Below are positions 23,841 through 34,290 of a stretch of DNA of 64,000 bases, piece after piece (position 1 is the stretch's first letter; each line of letters begins with the position of its first letter). The translations under genes were made by a program, and so were the position numbers. The stretch is taken from NCBI GenBank assembly GCA_024811115.1, contig JAKOGH010000324.1:124001-188000 (forward strand), read 5' to 3'. Below the pieces are notes generated by a model, which was given only the letters and a program-made list of their open reading frames with translations, was not told the origin of the DNA and ran no database searches. Origin of the DNA: Terana coerulea (Eukaryota > Basidiomycota > Agaricomycetes > Polyporales > Phanerochaetaceae).

Positions 23841-24910
23841 ATGATCTATCTCAGTCGCTTGCTCTGCGTGTGTGGACTTGGAGCTGTAGCGGTGGCCTCT
23901 GTGGTGTCTGTGGAAGCAAGCCGGCCAGTCCTTGATGTACCAGGGCTGGTGCAAATAAGAGTGAGTTGAAATGCAGTCCCGGTGTGAAACTCGTACTGAA
24001 CAGCTCTGGTGATCCTGTAGAACATCCTCGCTCAGCTCGAAGCCCCTATCATCAGGTCAGTAGTGCCCCTCAGTTCAGCGTGTACAAGGACGCATGGAGC
24101 TCATTCAATCACAGCGCCCTAACGGAACGCGCGAATCTGGCGTCGGACTCGACACTATATGCTGACGGTGTCGCGAAGCTCTTGGGATATGTCGCAAAGC
24201 GCGAGGTCGTCAGTGCTGCCTCGGGTCGTTTCAACTATGGCAAGCTGGAGTATCCCTTCACGCTCCCAATCATTGCTCCGGATGTCACCACAGCAAACGA
24301 TTCCTTCCCTCCCGGCCGTTTTCACCAGGACACATTCAGCGGGAATAAGAACATCACCACCTTCTACGTGGACACTCTGACGCCGTTCTTCAACTCTCCG
24401 ACATCGTTCTTTTTCCATCTCGACAACTCGACTGTTGACGAAGACGCTCTCTTGAATCTGGATGCTACCCTTCTCGCTCTTCTGTCTCATCGGTGCGTCT
24501 TCCGAGGTGTCTTCTCCGGACCGCTCCTGAATCATATGTATCTGTAGGGCTCACATTGGGAAGATTGTTGCTGAGACGAAATATGCGTCGGATATTACTG
24601 GCTTCACTGCCCTCATCAAGGCGCAGGATGCAGAAGGAATCCGAGCACTCGTTACCAACACTACCCAGGAGACAGGCGTTCTGAGTCAAGCGGCTACCGC
24701 GGCGACAGCGTTCTCGAATGCTTGGGTTGCGTCAGGTGCTCTCGTTCAGGACACGTTCGCTAGTAACCTACAGAACGCGACCGCCAAGTTGTTCAGAGAG
24801 CTCATTGACATCACAACCGAGATCGAGGTTCAATACGTGAGTGCGACTTGTCACTTTCTCTCAACTGTTAGCTGATTATGTGCGACAAGCTCTTACAACG
24901 GCTTCGCTGA
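23841..24910 (+). CDS. Chorismate mutase (fungal AroQ type) with N-terminal signal peptide
   Basis: Exon 1 (23841-23960) encodes a signal peptide-like start with a hydrophobic core (LLCVCGLGAVAVASVVSV). Exon 2 begins at 24021 with LAQLEAPIIR. After a frame change it continues to 24492 with FSVYKDAW and LEYPFTLP. Exon 4 (24548-24836) has the signature RAHIGKIVAETKYASDI, LIKAQDAEGI and ITTEIEVQY; exon 5 (24890-24910) adds LLQRLR. These match the fungal chorismate mutase fold, including the Arg and Lys of the active-site helix and the Thr/Glu near the end. The enzyme converts chorismate to prephenate. The frame change sits at the C4 run 24066-24069. One extra C would restore an uninterrupted frame, while the alternative intron would be only 23 bases. 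Secretion is inferred from the leader. Cytosolic Aro7 lacks such a leader. Confidence 0.83.
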
Positions 24911-25332
24911 CAGAACTTCTTGGTGGTGGGGCGTTCTCTTGGGCGGCTTAACACGAGATGTGGTGTGTCCGTACACGTCTGGCTTGAAAATTGGAATTGA
25001 TCCGACGGTCTATTACCTATATTCCCTCAAAGTGAGAAATATTGTGCGCAGCCGTCATGTGCAGACTGAGCGGTTTCTTGAAGGACTGACTTGCATGCCA
25101 CCACCATCATCTGCGCGGCGGCAATGGAGCGCCGTGAGTATTACATAAGCCGTTTCCGCGAGCTTCTCCAGCTGCGGCTCTCACAGGCACCTACTTATCG
25201 AGCTACCCTCTTCATTACAGGCGGTCGACTCATTCAATCCTTCCTGTGGTAAGTTGTAGATACCTGTCAAGTGCGGGTCGTAGCTCACTATAGTTGCACA
25301 GATTCTACTACGGAACACCGAAGGATAAAATC
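24911..25332. other. Intergenic between chorismate mutase and F-box/LRR gene
   Basis: Short spacer on the same strand; no supported feature. Confidence 0.4.
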
Positions 25333-26686
25333 ATGGCTACGACGTTGGCCCATATCGACCACATCCTGCCGCTGGACGTCTTCGACATTATCTTTGATAT
25401 TATTCGCCGAAATGCGTTCACGAAGGATACGATACTCTCATGCTCCAGGGTCTCGAGAAACTGGAGGGACATGGCCTTGAAGCACTGCTTCCATTCAGTG
25501 TCGCTTGCCGTCTTTGATTCCGGAGACGCAAAACCATTCACCCGAAGGCCTATATACTATGTTCACGACTTCGTTAAACAGGAGATATTTACGCAAGCTC
25601 GATACGGCGTCCAAGAGCTCAAGCTTCGGTGGGGCATCCGAGAAGCGAACTCGGTAAAGCTCGAGTTTGCACAATATCTCGCCCTCTTTCCCGGCCTTCG
25701 CTCCCTGGAATTACATGGTTGGCTGTCTGCTGCCCGATTGCGAGGGTTACAGGATATTCCCCGTGTCCCCCACCTGGAAAGCTTGACCATTCATGGTGTT
25801 ACCCGTCACCCAAAGAAGCATGACGTACAGGCTCTCTACGACATTATCAGCGTGTTCGACTCCCTCGGCGAACTACGGTTGTGTAAATTGTCGTCACTCC
25901 AGGTCAACAAGGAGCAAGAAGAAATTCGAAATAATAGGCGACTTCCACGAGTCTCTTCACTGGCATTTACGAGCATGGCGCTGTATCCCCCGCTGGTCGA
26001 GATCATCCGATCGCTGGTGGAGTCGTCTAGGCTAAGATGTGTAGACCTCATCTGCTCGACGGACTCCGAGATCCAAAGTGCTCTAAACCTCGTGAAGACC
26101 TTCCCTGTCAATCCGGAACGCATATGCTGCGCTGTAACCTGCTGGGGGATCCTTGGAAATGGTGAGTCGTAGCGAAGGGCGAGCGGGAAGATGCAACAGG
26201 ACGCTGACAATAAACCATTATATCACAGTCTATCCCGGTGGTTATTCTCCCGACCTTTCTTCTCTGCCTAGTCTCCGCGTGCTCACTCTCGCGCTGGAAC
26301 TACTCTTGATCACCGATGTCGAGCAGAGGGCTACAACCACGAATGGCGCTGTGTGGCATCAAAGCACCGCCACACTCGCAACGCTGGATCCGGACGCGAG
26401 GCTGGAACTCTTGGATTTGTGGATCTGCGCCGCGGAACCAGATTCAGGTTGGACATTTATGCCTGGGATGGAAGATGCACTGGAGGGAGTTCTTGGAGAC
26501 GTCGAGGAGTTTGAGATGAATGTGCTCGGGCTGGTTGAAGACAGGCGAATTACTCGTGTGCGAATCTCACTACACAGGACTCCTGCGACGGACGAGGGCC
26601 TCGACCACCGGTATTTCTTCGACGCAGGGGACTATTTGAGGACGCTATTCTATCGGCTTGATGAACGAGGGGTTTTAGATATTTGA
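25333..26686 (+). CDS. F-box protein with leucine-rich C-terminal region
   Basis: Two exons, 25333-26161 and 26229-26686, join in phase across a GTGAGT...CACAG intron to give 428 residues. The N-terminus ILPLDVFDIIFDIIRRN followed by TILSCSRVSRNWRDM is an F-box. The rest has loose LRR-like repeats, such as LRSLELHGWL, LESLTIHGV, LGELRLCKL and LRVLTLALEL. It is a probable SCF ligase adaptor with unknown target. It is not closely related to the other F-box proteins here by the segments I compared. Confidence 0.78.
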
Positions 26687-27142
26687 GAACGCTCTGGGTG
26701 ACTTTAACAGATCAGTTGGTATGGGCCTATGTCTATCATTTTGCCTGGCAATCGCCCTAGCTGTAACAAAGACGCAGCCTTAAACTCGGAGACTCGGAAG
26801 TGGTGTGTTTGGTACATAAGTAACCAGTTTGAAAACCAGAGCCGGTGATCCAATGAATTGTCGTCTACATTTTTATCCAAAGAAAGAGTGCACTATCATG
26901 TCCAGACTGTATTGGATGTTATGTAGTGGAAGGACCGACTTTCATTAATGATCTCCAGGTGTCCCGCACTGTGATTTACGTTGTACATAATGTTGACCGG
27001 TATTATAGCTGACAACGCTCAGGAACGATTGGTGAAACATCTCAGAAGGCCCTTGAAAACCGACAGAATGCCCCGGGAAGAGCCTACCAGAGACGCATGC
27101 GAATGAGTACACAGGTGGCGAGACATACTACGTCACGGGCTA
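26687..27142. other. Intergenic, convergent 3' regions
   Basis: Between the F-box/LRR stop and the stop of the minus-strand Cys-rich gene. No supported feature. Confidence 0.4.
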
Positions 27143-28138
27143 TCACGCACCTTTGGCACGCTTCGTCTGAAGCTGCGCCAGCGAACGTTCTTCAAGCCGC
27201 CGTTCCGTCTCATACTGCTCCAAAGTCTTGACGTAGTTTCCGAGGCACCAATGCTCGAGGATGTGTTCTGCAAGAGCATTAACGGACGAGAGCTTCTTGC
27301 CACAATCGCGGCCAAGCATTGGGCACCCAGTTACCCGGCACGAGTTCAGCGCTTCAGCAATGTTTATTATATCGGCGTGTTCGCCCTATCACAAATCCCA
27401 GCATTAGTGATGGATCCAAGCAAGCATTTGGCAAAAATATTTACGGCTTGATCGGGGATTGGAGTGGAAGTGGCTCTATTCGGGCCTAGTACAAGATGTG
27501 CCTTGCCGACGAGATCCGGAGCAGCTGGAGGGTTCGACTTGGACGGGGTACGGCGGGGAGGAAGGACAGAGCCACGGACTCGCAGAGGAGCCACAGGCTG
27601 ACGCAAATAGGGCGTTTTGATGAGTAATCTCAACACTCAGACGTTGATAAAGCAGTCTCGCTCACCTTAATGCCCGGATGTGTAGCAGGCGGCGTGCGGA
27701 CGTGATGTAATTGCCGAGGTGTAGTAGTTGGCTTTGGCGGCACGGAAGGAAGAAGTAGAGGAATAGGCGAAGGCGAAGGCCGTTCGTCCTCGTTTCAACC
27801 GTGAAGAGACCTGGAGCAGAACCGGTGTCATCGCAGATGGTCGACGATTCCGTTGAGCTGTAGTCGTTCTCCAAATAAGCAGCGCCCTGATGGAGCGACC
27901 CGTGAGTGTCTAACGACTCTGTAGCAAAACAGTCGACCTCGAGGTGCCGTACTGGTACCACTGTCGAGAAAAAGTGGATCAATGTTTTATCACTGAACGC
28001 CTCGTTAGACAGGGATATGGCCAACTTACGGGAAGCTTGGTGATAGATAAATTCTTGGACAAATCTACCGTCGAATACCGCGCCATGTCTGTTCGAGGAG
28101 CGGTCGGCGGAGGAGTGAGAGGGACGTCTCTGAGACAT
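27143..28138 (-). CDS. Unrecognised protein with Pro-rich middle and C-terminal Cys/His cluster
   Basis: Starts at ATG 28138 (MSQRRPSHSSADRSS). Several exons follow: one through HLEVDCFATESL, a Pro-rich one (PSPSPIPLLLPSVPPKP) ending near a GTGAGC donor, then one with PSKSNPPAAPDLVG. The last exon (about 27390-27143) is the clearest. It has CRVTGCPMLGRDCGKKLSS, then VNALAEHILEHWC and a charged helix, ending in LQTKRAKGA. The Cys and His pattern (CxxxxC, C, H) suggests a zinc site but matches no family I can name. The first frame of the last exon is open throughout, and a GATAG acceptor precedes it. Exon joins other than the last are approximate. Confidence 0.5.
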
Positions 28139-28890
28139 TGATAAGGCGGGAGAGAAAGGGTAGCAGGGTATGAGTCCGGCTCACCGTCCTCACTGGCTTT
28201 TATAGGCCCTCCTGTACACCGTCGCCCGCCGAGTGGTTGCGCCAGCATCTCCGTTGAACATCGCCTCGTCTTCAACGAGGCTGAGCTACGAGGCCACTCA
28301 CTTAGTCGAGTGGCTCATCAATCCTAGGGTGCACAGGGGGCTCCTCACGGTATCAAGTACAGAATTGCAGGACATAAGCGCAATAGCTTACGACGAAATA
28401 GCGACACGAAGGGGCTTCATGTGCCATAGGTGTCCAGGTTTAAGAAAACTGGGAGTAGAGAGAAAATGCGTTATTTGCAGGTCGATGAGCTTGCGCTTGG
28501 CGGTCGCGAGTACTATAGGCGCGTGGCGCGCAAACCTCGAGGCAGCCACGTGTTGGGCCACGGAGACCTCGGTTTACCACTCACCCGCCACTTCCTATGA
28601 GTGCATGCATATGGTCACAATTGCAGAGACAACGAGTGGCTCGATGCCCAGTGGTAGGGTGATAGGTAAAGTGCTTCAACTTCTGTGATGACTCAGTTTC
28701 AGCGTCAAAGCACCAGCGTATCAGCGCGAGTTTGAACACTTACGCTGGTAGTTCAGCACTTATGAATGGAGTTCTAACGGGTGAGCTAGATTGACATAAC
28801 GGAAACATAATTAGCGCAGCCGTTTGTACATTCAAAGCAGGAACTACGACCGCATATGCACTTGGTATTGGTCAAGATTCGCTGAATGCT
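28139..28890. other. Intergenic with one unassigned ORF
   Basis: A plus-strand ORF at 28233-28688 (151 codons) contains CHRC and CVIC spaced like a zinc ribbon. Nothing else supports it as a gene. The rest has no feature I can support. Confidence 0.3.
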
Positions 28891-29919
28891 CTAGGCCCCC
28901 AACTGCTGCTGGCAATAGTCGAACCACGCCTGCAACTGCCCAGGTTGCCACGAATACGGCTTATTATTCCATCCCAGGTCCAAAATCCCATGATCAAGAG
29001 TGCCGTCGCTGTCCACAAAGAATGCACAGGACACGTCTCCCTTCTGACCGTCGACCATGAAGCCGGAAGCATTGTCGGCGAAGTACTGGGTACCAGCGGA
29101 AGTGCTGTGGAATGAGCCGTACGCCTTCTTGCTGTTGTCTGGCCAGGAGTAGTCCGCGATGAAGCCGCCGCTATTGGCAGTGTTGCTGCGCTCGGATAAC
29201 TCATCGGAGCCCCAGAACGGCACTGCTCTGCGTCATGTTGAGCTTCATGAACCTTGGTGCAAAAGCCGCCGTGCTTACCTGGCGCGCAGGGTATGGATTC
29301 CACCGCCATTGAGATACTCCAGGGTGTGGTTTTGCACGTCAGAGTGCATGTGCCCGACAGCGTGCCAGATGCCTGGCGCAAGCTCGGTCATGAGCCGTTG
29401 GATATGGGTCTTCGTCGGAGTAGGGGGTAGGAGGAAGTATGCGTTCGGGTGACCTTCAATGCCTGCGCGCTCGGCGAAGAGGTATGCGGCGAAGAAGAAG
29501 GTGAAGACCGAGTAGACACACCCAATTGCGCAGGTGATTGGATTTCCAAGACCACAGGCCGCCGTCGCGATAGCTGTTGACGTTATTTAAATATGAAATG
29601 GAGGCAAAGCCAAGTGAGTGCTCACCGGCGTTAGTACCGAGAATCCGCATGAGCAGTTTCTGTTCTACTCAGCAACATAAGCCAACAGATTTAGAAGAGA
29701 AAAAGAGAACGATTGCGTACTGCCATCGCTATAGGTCCATGTAGCCCGCCGCACGAGATCAACGTCATGCGGAGCCATGAGAGCGCCATCGTCGACGTCC
29801 AAAGTTGTCTTCACTGCAAACGCGCTGACATCGTGTCGAGAAGTAATGTCGACGGAAAGCGCATGACTGGCAACTGCGGTGCTCAGCGCAAGAGCCACGT
29901 AGGCGAGTCGAATCTGCAT
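28891..29919 (-). CDS. Secreted protein of unknown family, paralogue A
   Basis: Four exons (29919-29721, 29659-29636, 29573-29279, 29227-28891) splice in phase to 284 residues. The leader MQIRLAYVALALSTAVASHA is a signal peptide. It is followed by a probable propeptide ending in the dibasic site DLVRR, a likely Kex2 cut. A second hydrophobic segment (CVYSVFTFFFAAYLFAE) lies mid-protein. Conserved blocks shared with paralogue B include LPPTPTKTH, RLMTEL, VGHMHSDV and SFHSTSAGTQYF; the end is LDHGILDLGWNN. Exon 1 has exactly the same length (199 bases) as exon 1 of B. A TATA-like CATAAATATGG lies about 40 bases before the ATG. I do not recognise the family and assign no function. Confidence 0.8.
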
Positions 29920-29957
29920 CTTGTAGGGTGGTGCTGCAATGCACACGAGTTTCTCGC

Positions 29958-29968
29958 CATATTTATGT
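29958..29968 (-). promoter_or_regulatory. TATA-like box of secreted paralogue A
   Basis: CATAAATATGG on the minus strand, about 40 bases before the ATG at 29919. Its position matches that of the TATA run in paralogue B. Confidence 0.45.
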
Positions 29969-29969
29969 G

Positions 29970-32180
29970 GTTTTGTGCATCTTCTCGGTTAGCATAATGG
30001 AGACTAGACCAAAAGAGAGGCGACGTCTCCGCGCCCTGAAATATCGGCGGTGTGTGCAGCCCGATATTTCACTGCATCCTCGTTGCGGATCGATGTAGTA
30101 CCTTGTGGCCTTCCGAAGATAATGCTGCAGAAGCTGTTGAATGCAGAACCGCGCCCTGAGCCCATTTGAGGAGGTACTCTGGAGAGAAAAATGTAGCTTG
30201 GTTAGAAATGTCGCTCTCCATAGCAGCAATGCACGACGCACCTATGGTCTTGGCAGGCCGCATCAAAGCGCATGGCGGCTCGCTCACCTCGACTAATTGT
30301 ATAGCTGCCACCATGGCTTGATGCGCCGACCCAGCCGGTAATTGTTTCACCCTCTTTCTTTCATTCAATGCTGTTCAAGAGCCAGTTCGAGAGCATGCCG
30401 TGAAATACGGATGCGCATGCACATGGCTTATAATGCGGTGTCGGGATATGGGCGCACGGTGAGGCAGCACAAGAAAGGTGGATTGCGGCCTTCAAGCTCC
30501 GGTAAGAACGCATGTTTTCCGGCTGTGAATTACGTGAGCTGCACTTGGGATCCGTGAACGCAACCTGGAGTCGTCTGTTGCGGGCACAGCCAGGACTAGG
30601 ACACTGACAGCGCACGAGGAAGTGTCCAGGCATTCAGAGGTAATACCTCCATAGCATTCTGAAAGAAAATCGGAAATTCAAAGACATAGAACTCGGAGTA
30701 GATTCTACAGGAAGTACCAGAAAGAACAAGCTCAGTCGTAGTGAACACAGAAGTCCAAGAACTACTCACGGAGACCTTATCGCGCTGTAAATCTTCAGAA
30801 ATGAGAGTGCACATAATTAGGCGATAGCTCTGTTGCTATGAGCCATGTGGGGGGCAGGTCTTGCGTGTGCATGAACATATAGAACGATGGACATTGGAGA
30901 CGGCGAGGGTCCGAATCGACTCGCCCTGGAGAAGGAAGAGCATTGAAGGTTCGGAGCGCTCTCGGAAAGTCCCGAGCAACCGCATCCAAAAACGGAAGGC
31001 GAGCCGATCTGTGACACGTGTGACCTTCTGTCACTCGCACAACTGTCTTCAAACCAATCCGTCGAGGTTCTAAACATATTACAACTCTTACCAGTCCCAT
31101 TACTTAGGCTGTCGCAATTACTCAAAATCTGTATATGCTTATGCGGGACACAATCGCAGCCTGACTTCGCACGAGCTCTCGAATGATAGTCACGTTCGAA
31201 GATATGCCGGCGGGTGCAAAATGCTCTCGACGCTAAGAATCGGTGAGCTGGTGAGTTATTTGTCGTCTTTTCCTTTTGCACCACAGATGCAATGAGCTGA
31301 TAAAGTGTTGCTTCAGTCCCATGACCTATCTTACGAGACTCTGGGTGGTATCGCATGCGAGCTGCAGCCGCGCCCAATGTCGCCCGTGATGATAACGGGT
31401 GCCGCGCACTGCGTCTAGCCATCGGAGTACTCTAAACTGCGTGATCCGATGTGCCTGAGCAAGATCCGCGAAGATCAGCGCTGCGCGGCTCTGTGGTCGC
31501 CTACTAGGCACGTACGGCCTCGTACTGCGTGTCGATCTCTCTGCGGCGCAATGGCTTGTTGCGGGTGACGCTGAAGAAATGCGGATACAACTCACGAATG
31601 TAGCAGATTGGGTTAGATGGACTGGTGTGCCTTGCCCTTCTCCGTAGTTGGCCGTTACTGACTGTGATAGTTCACAGCGCTTGGCCAAAGGCTCTTACGC
31701 AATGGCAAATCGCACTAGGACGAATGGAGACGCGGTGCGGGTACGTCGGTGAGATGCGTGTTACAGCAACGCTGAACGTCTATCATTGATTCACGACGTC
31801 TGTTTTGGTCCGTCTGGTGGGCGTAGCTCCGATAAAATGTGAGGTAGGTTGATGCGCGGGTTCTCAGCGGCGCCGCTCCCGGCCATGCCAAGACAACTCC
31901 ACTTGAACGCTGCCAGCATTCTACACCTGTGCGTTTATTGGCCCTTGGGCGAGTAGGCTCGTACGTATATTCATTGAACTTGGATTGAGCCAGTATTGAA
32001 ACCATTTCGACACAGTCATGCGAGCTCCACTGGCACAAATGTAATACGAAATTATGGATAAATCCTGCCAATTATTAGCGAAGGAGAAGGCGGGTATTGT
32101 GCTTTGCTTCGGCCGCTGGGAAGGGCGTTTACTGACTTACCGTCCGATGACAGATCCTCCGACAATGGCGCGCGAGGATA
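29970..32180. other. Divergent intergenic region, 2.2 kb, between secreted paralogues
   Basis: Paralogues A and B point away from each other across this stretch. It holds many small ORFs (up to 201 codons at 30817-31422, minus) in overlapping frames, none with recognisable composition. It presumably carries both promoters. I see no clear repeat or RNA gene. Confidence 0.4.
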
Positions 32181-32181
32181 T

Positions 32182-32189
32182 TATATATA
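32182..32189 (+). promoter_or_regulatory. TATA box of secreted paralogue B
   Basis: TATATATA lies 42 bases before the ATG at 32231, in a position mirroring the TATA-like box of paralogue A. Confidence 0.55.
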
Positions 32190-32230
32190 CAGACGGTAAA
32201 CCTCGTTAGAAAGCAAGGCACTTCTCCAAG

Positions 32231-33272
32231 ATGCAACTCAAGACCTCCCACATCCTCTTAGCCCTGACTGCGGCGACATGCACCTACGCTCTCTCTATCG
32301 ACGCCTCGTCCCGAGAAATCGCTCAAGCAGGGCCTGTGAAGATCGTCTTTGATGCCAACGATGCAGCACTCATGGCTCCGCATGACGTCGAGCTCGTTCG
32401 TCGAGCTTCTTGGTCGTACAGTGACGGCAGTATGTCGTATTTTATACTTTGGTTCATTGACGGGAGCTCACACGCTGACCCTTCAGAGCAAAAGCTGCTG
32501 ATGGCACTCATTGTTCAGAACGGCGGTACGTGCAAGCAGACAGCCTTCAATCGACGTTAAACTAACCTCGTTTTCACAGCCGTCGCTACCGCCGCCTGCG
32601 CACTCGGTAACCCTGTTACCTGTGCTGTTGGCGCCGTGTACTCCGTCTTCTCGTTCTTCTTCGCGGCCTGGCTCTTCGCTGAGCGTGCTGAACACGGCGG
32701 GGTAGAGAAAGCATACTTCCGTCTGCCGCCGACGCCTACCAAAACGCACGTCGAGCGGCTCATGACCGAGCTGGAGCCGGGGGTTTGGCACAACGTCGGG
32801 CATTTGCATACCGATGTGTCAAACCATACAGTCGAATATTTCAACGGGGAAACTTCCATACCTTACGGGCTCGGTAAGCAAGGTAGATCATGTGTGTTTT
32901 GCTCGTATCGAACTCACTGTGTTTTCTTCCAGCCAAGCTCCGTTCTGGAATGCAACGTCGGGCATCGCCGAGCGCAATGATGAGGACAACGACGGCGGCT
33001 TCGTCGCCGACTACTACTGGAACAGCAACAACCACGGACCGTACAACTCGTTCCACAGCACCTCCGCGGGCACCAGCTATTTCGCCTCCAATGCCGGGGG
33101 CTGGATGGTCAACAGCGCGCACGCTATCTCTGCGTGCGCTGACTTCGACGACGGCGACGGCGTGCTCGACCATGGCATCGTCACGCTCGGGTGGAACAAC
33201 CAGCCGTTTGAGTGGCAGGATGGGCAGATGGGTGCGACGTTTGGCATTTGTCAAAATGACCTGGGAGTGTAG
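32231..33272 (+). CDS. Secreted protein of unknown family, paralogue B
   Basis: Four exons (32231-32429, 32487-32525, 32580-32873, 32938-33272) splice to 288 residues. The signal peptide is MQLKTSHILLALTAATCTYA. The propeptide-like stretch ends in ELVRR, and the hydrophobic segment is AVYSVFSFFFAAWLFAE. Blocks shared with A include AACALGNPVTCA, LPPTPTKTH, RLMTEL, VGHLHTDV, NHTVEYFNG and SFHSTSAGTSYFAS; the end is LDHGIVTLGWNN. All three introns match those of A in place and phase, so the two are duplicates that have diverged. Exon 4 uses the second of two close AG acceptors (CCAAG at 32937), which keeps the frame aligned with A. The function is unknown. Confidence 0.82.
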
Positions 33273-34290
33273 TGGGAGTGTAGGAGCTGTAGTCGTATCC
33301 CAAGTGTTTGTATCTTCTCATTCTTGACCATACGTCGTACTTGTACTTACATTTCATCGTCTGGAGATGGACTGCAAACACGACCAAGTCATAAAGCGAG
33401 GTGGAAGGGGAAGAGTGAGTATGTGCAACAACTCCAAATGTGGTAATCAATCGGCCATCCCGCCTTTGTGGCGTTTTGATCGGACTTCTCCATTCTGCTA
33501 TGACGCAGCTGCCGTTTGGCTGGGCAACCTCTTTCGATAAATGCTTCATCGTGAGGAAAGAACCACTTTGCTTGAGTGAAGGGCGCCCATCGGACATCCA
33601 TTGTTGCGAAAACGCCCGTATGTTTGATCTGCACACAGGAGGCGGAAGGCGGAAGACGTAGAGCGCAGTGAATGCAAATGGGATGTCGTTGATTCAATAG
33701 ATGTTTGTAGGAATTCCGGCATTCCGGTGGACGAATGGGGAGCTCATGTCGTGAGATGTGTCTGGACTGTCCCTGGCACACAATCCGTAAACTTGAGCAT
33801 GACAGAACACCCATTCAGAGCTTTCCGACCGGCGGGCCGTCGCCGTCTCATACACTCCATGGCCCAGGGCAACCCAAGGGTCTAAGAATCGTCTCGACAA
33901 GGCCCAGCATTCACTGCTTACGCATGTCCAATACAATCTACATCTAGGCACAGCCTATGGAAGTTCTATTTCTAGGCGGAAACAAATAAGCTATTACCAC
34001 GAGTATACGAGGGATTGCAGAAGCCGACAACATCAAAGCAGAACGAGCGAAAACGAGACAGGTGCACATACAAAGCATGTAGAGTCCAAAAGCGAGTGAG
34101 GACGATCTAGGAAGAGAACCAGGCGTATTACACCATTACGTTGGTAGGGAAGATGCCGAGAGACGGGTAGAGGGAAGACAATATTCTATGTCTAGAGCAG
34201 AGTCGAAGGGAGAAAGAACTGCATTTTTCGCGGGTGGCGGAGCAAGGTTTCTAAGATTATGATCTATCCTTTTACTATCAAGATTGTTCT
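33273..34290. other. Intergenic, convergent 3' regions, with a short dispersed repeat
   Basis: No gene is supported. Bases 33463-33484 are a 22-base perfect inverted match to 44071-44092 (listed separately). The last part is the 3' region of the following minus-strand F-box gene. Confidence 0.4.
33463..33484 (+). repeat. 22-base dispersed repeat, copy 1
   Basis: Identical to the reverse complement of 44071-44092. Read as protein, both copies give WRFDR followed by xSP, so they may be remnants of one coding element. Flanking bases are only partly similar. Confidence 0.5.

Noticed and set aside
24056..24078. Reading the frame change in chorismate mutase as a 23-base intron
   Set aside because: Too short for a spliceosomal intron. 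A one-base change in the C4 run gives a better protein.
28233..28688. Possible zinc-ribbon ORF with CHRC and CVIC
   Set aside because: Only the Cys spacing supports it. There is no flanking conservation or splice evidence.
30817..31422. 201-codon minus-strand ORF between the secreted paralogues
   Set aside because: No motif, no conserved family blocks, and it overlaps other open frames. It looks like chance.
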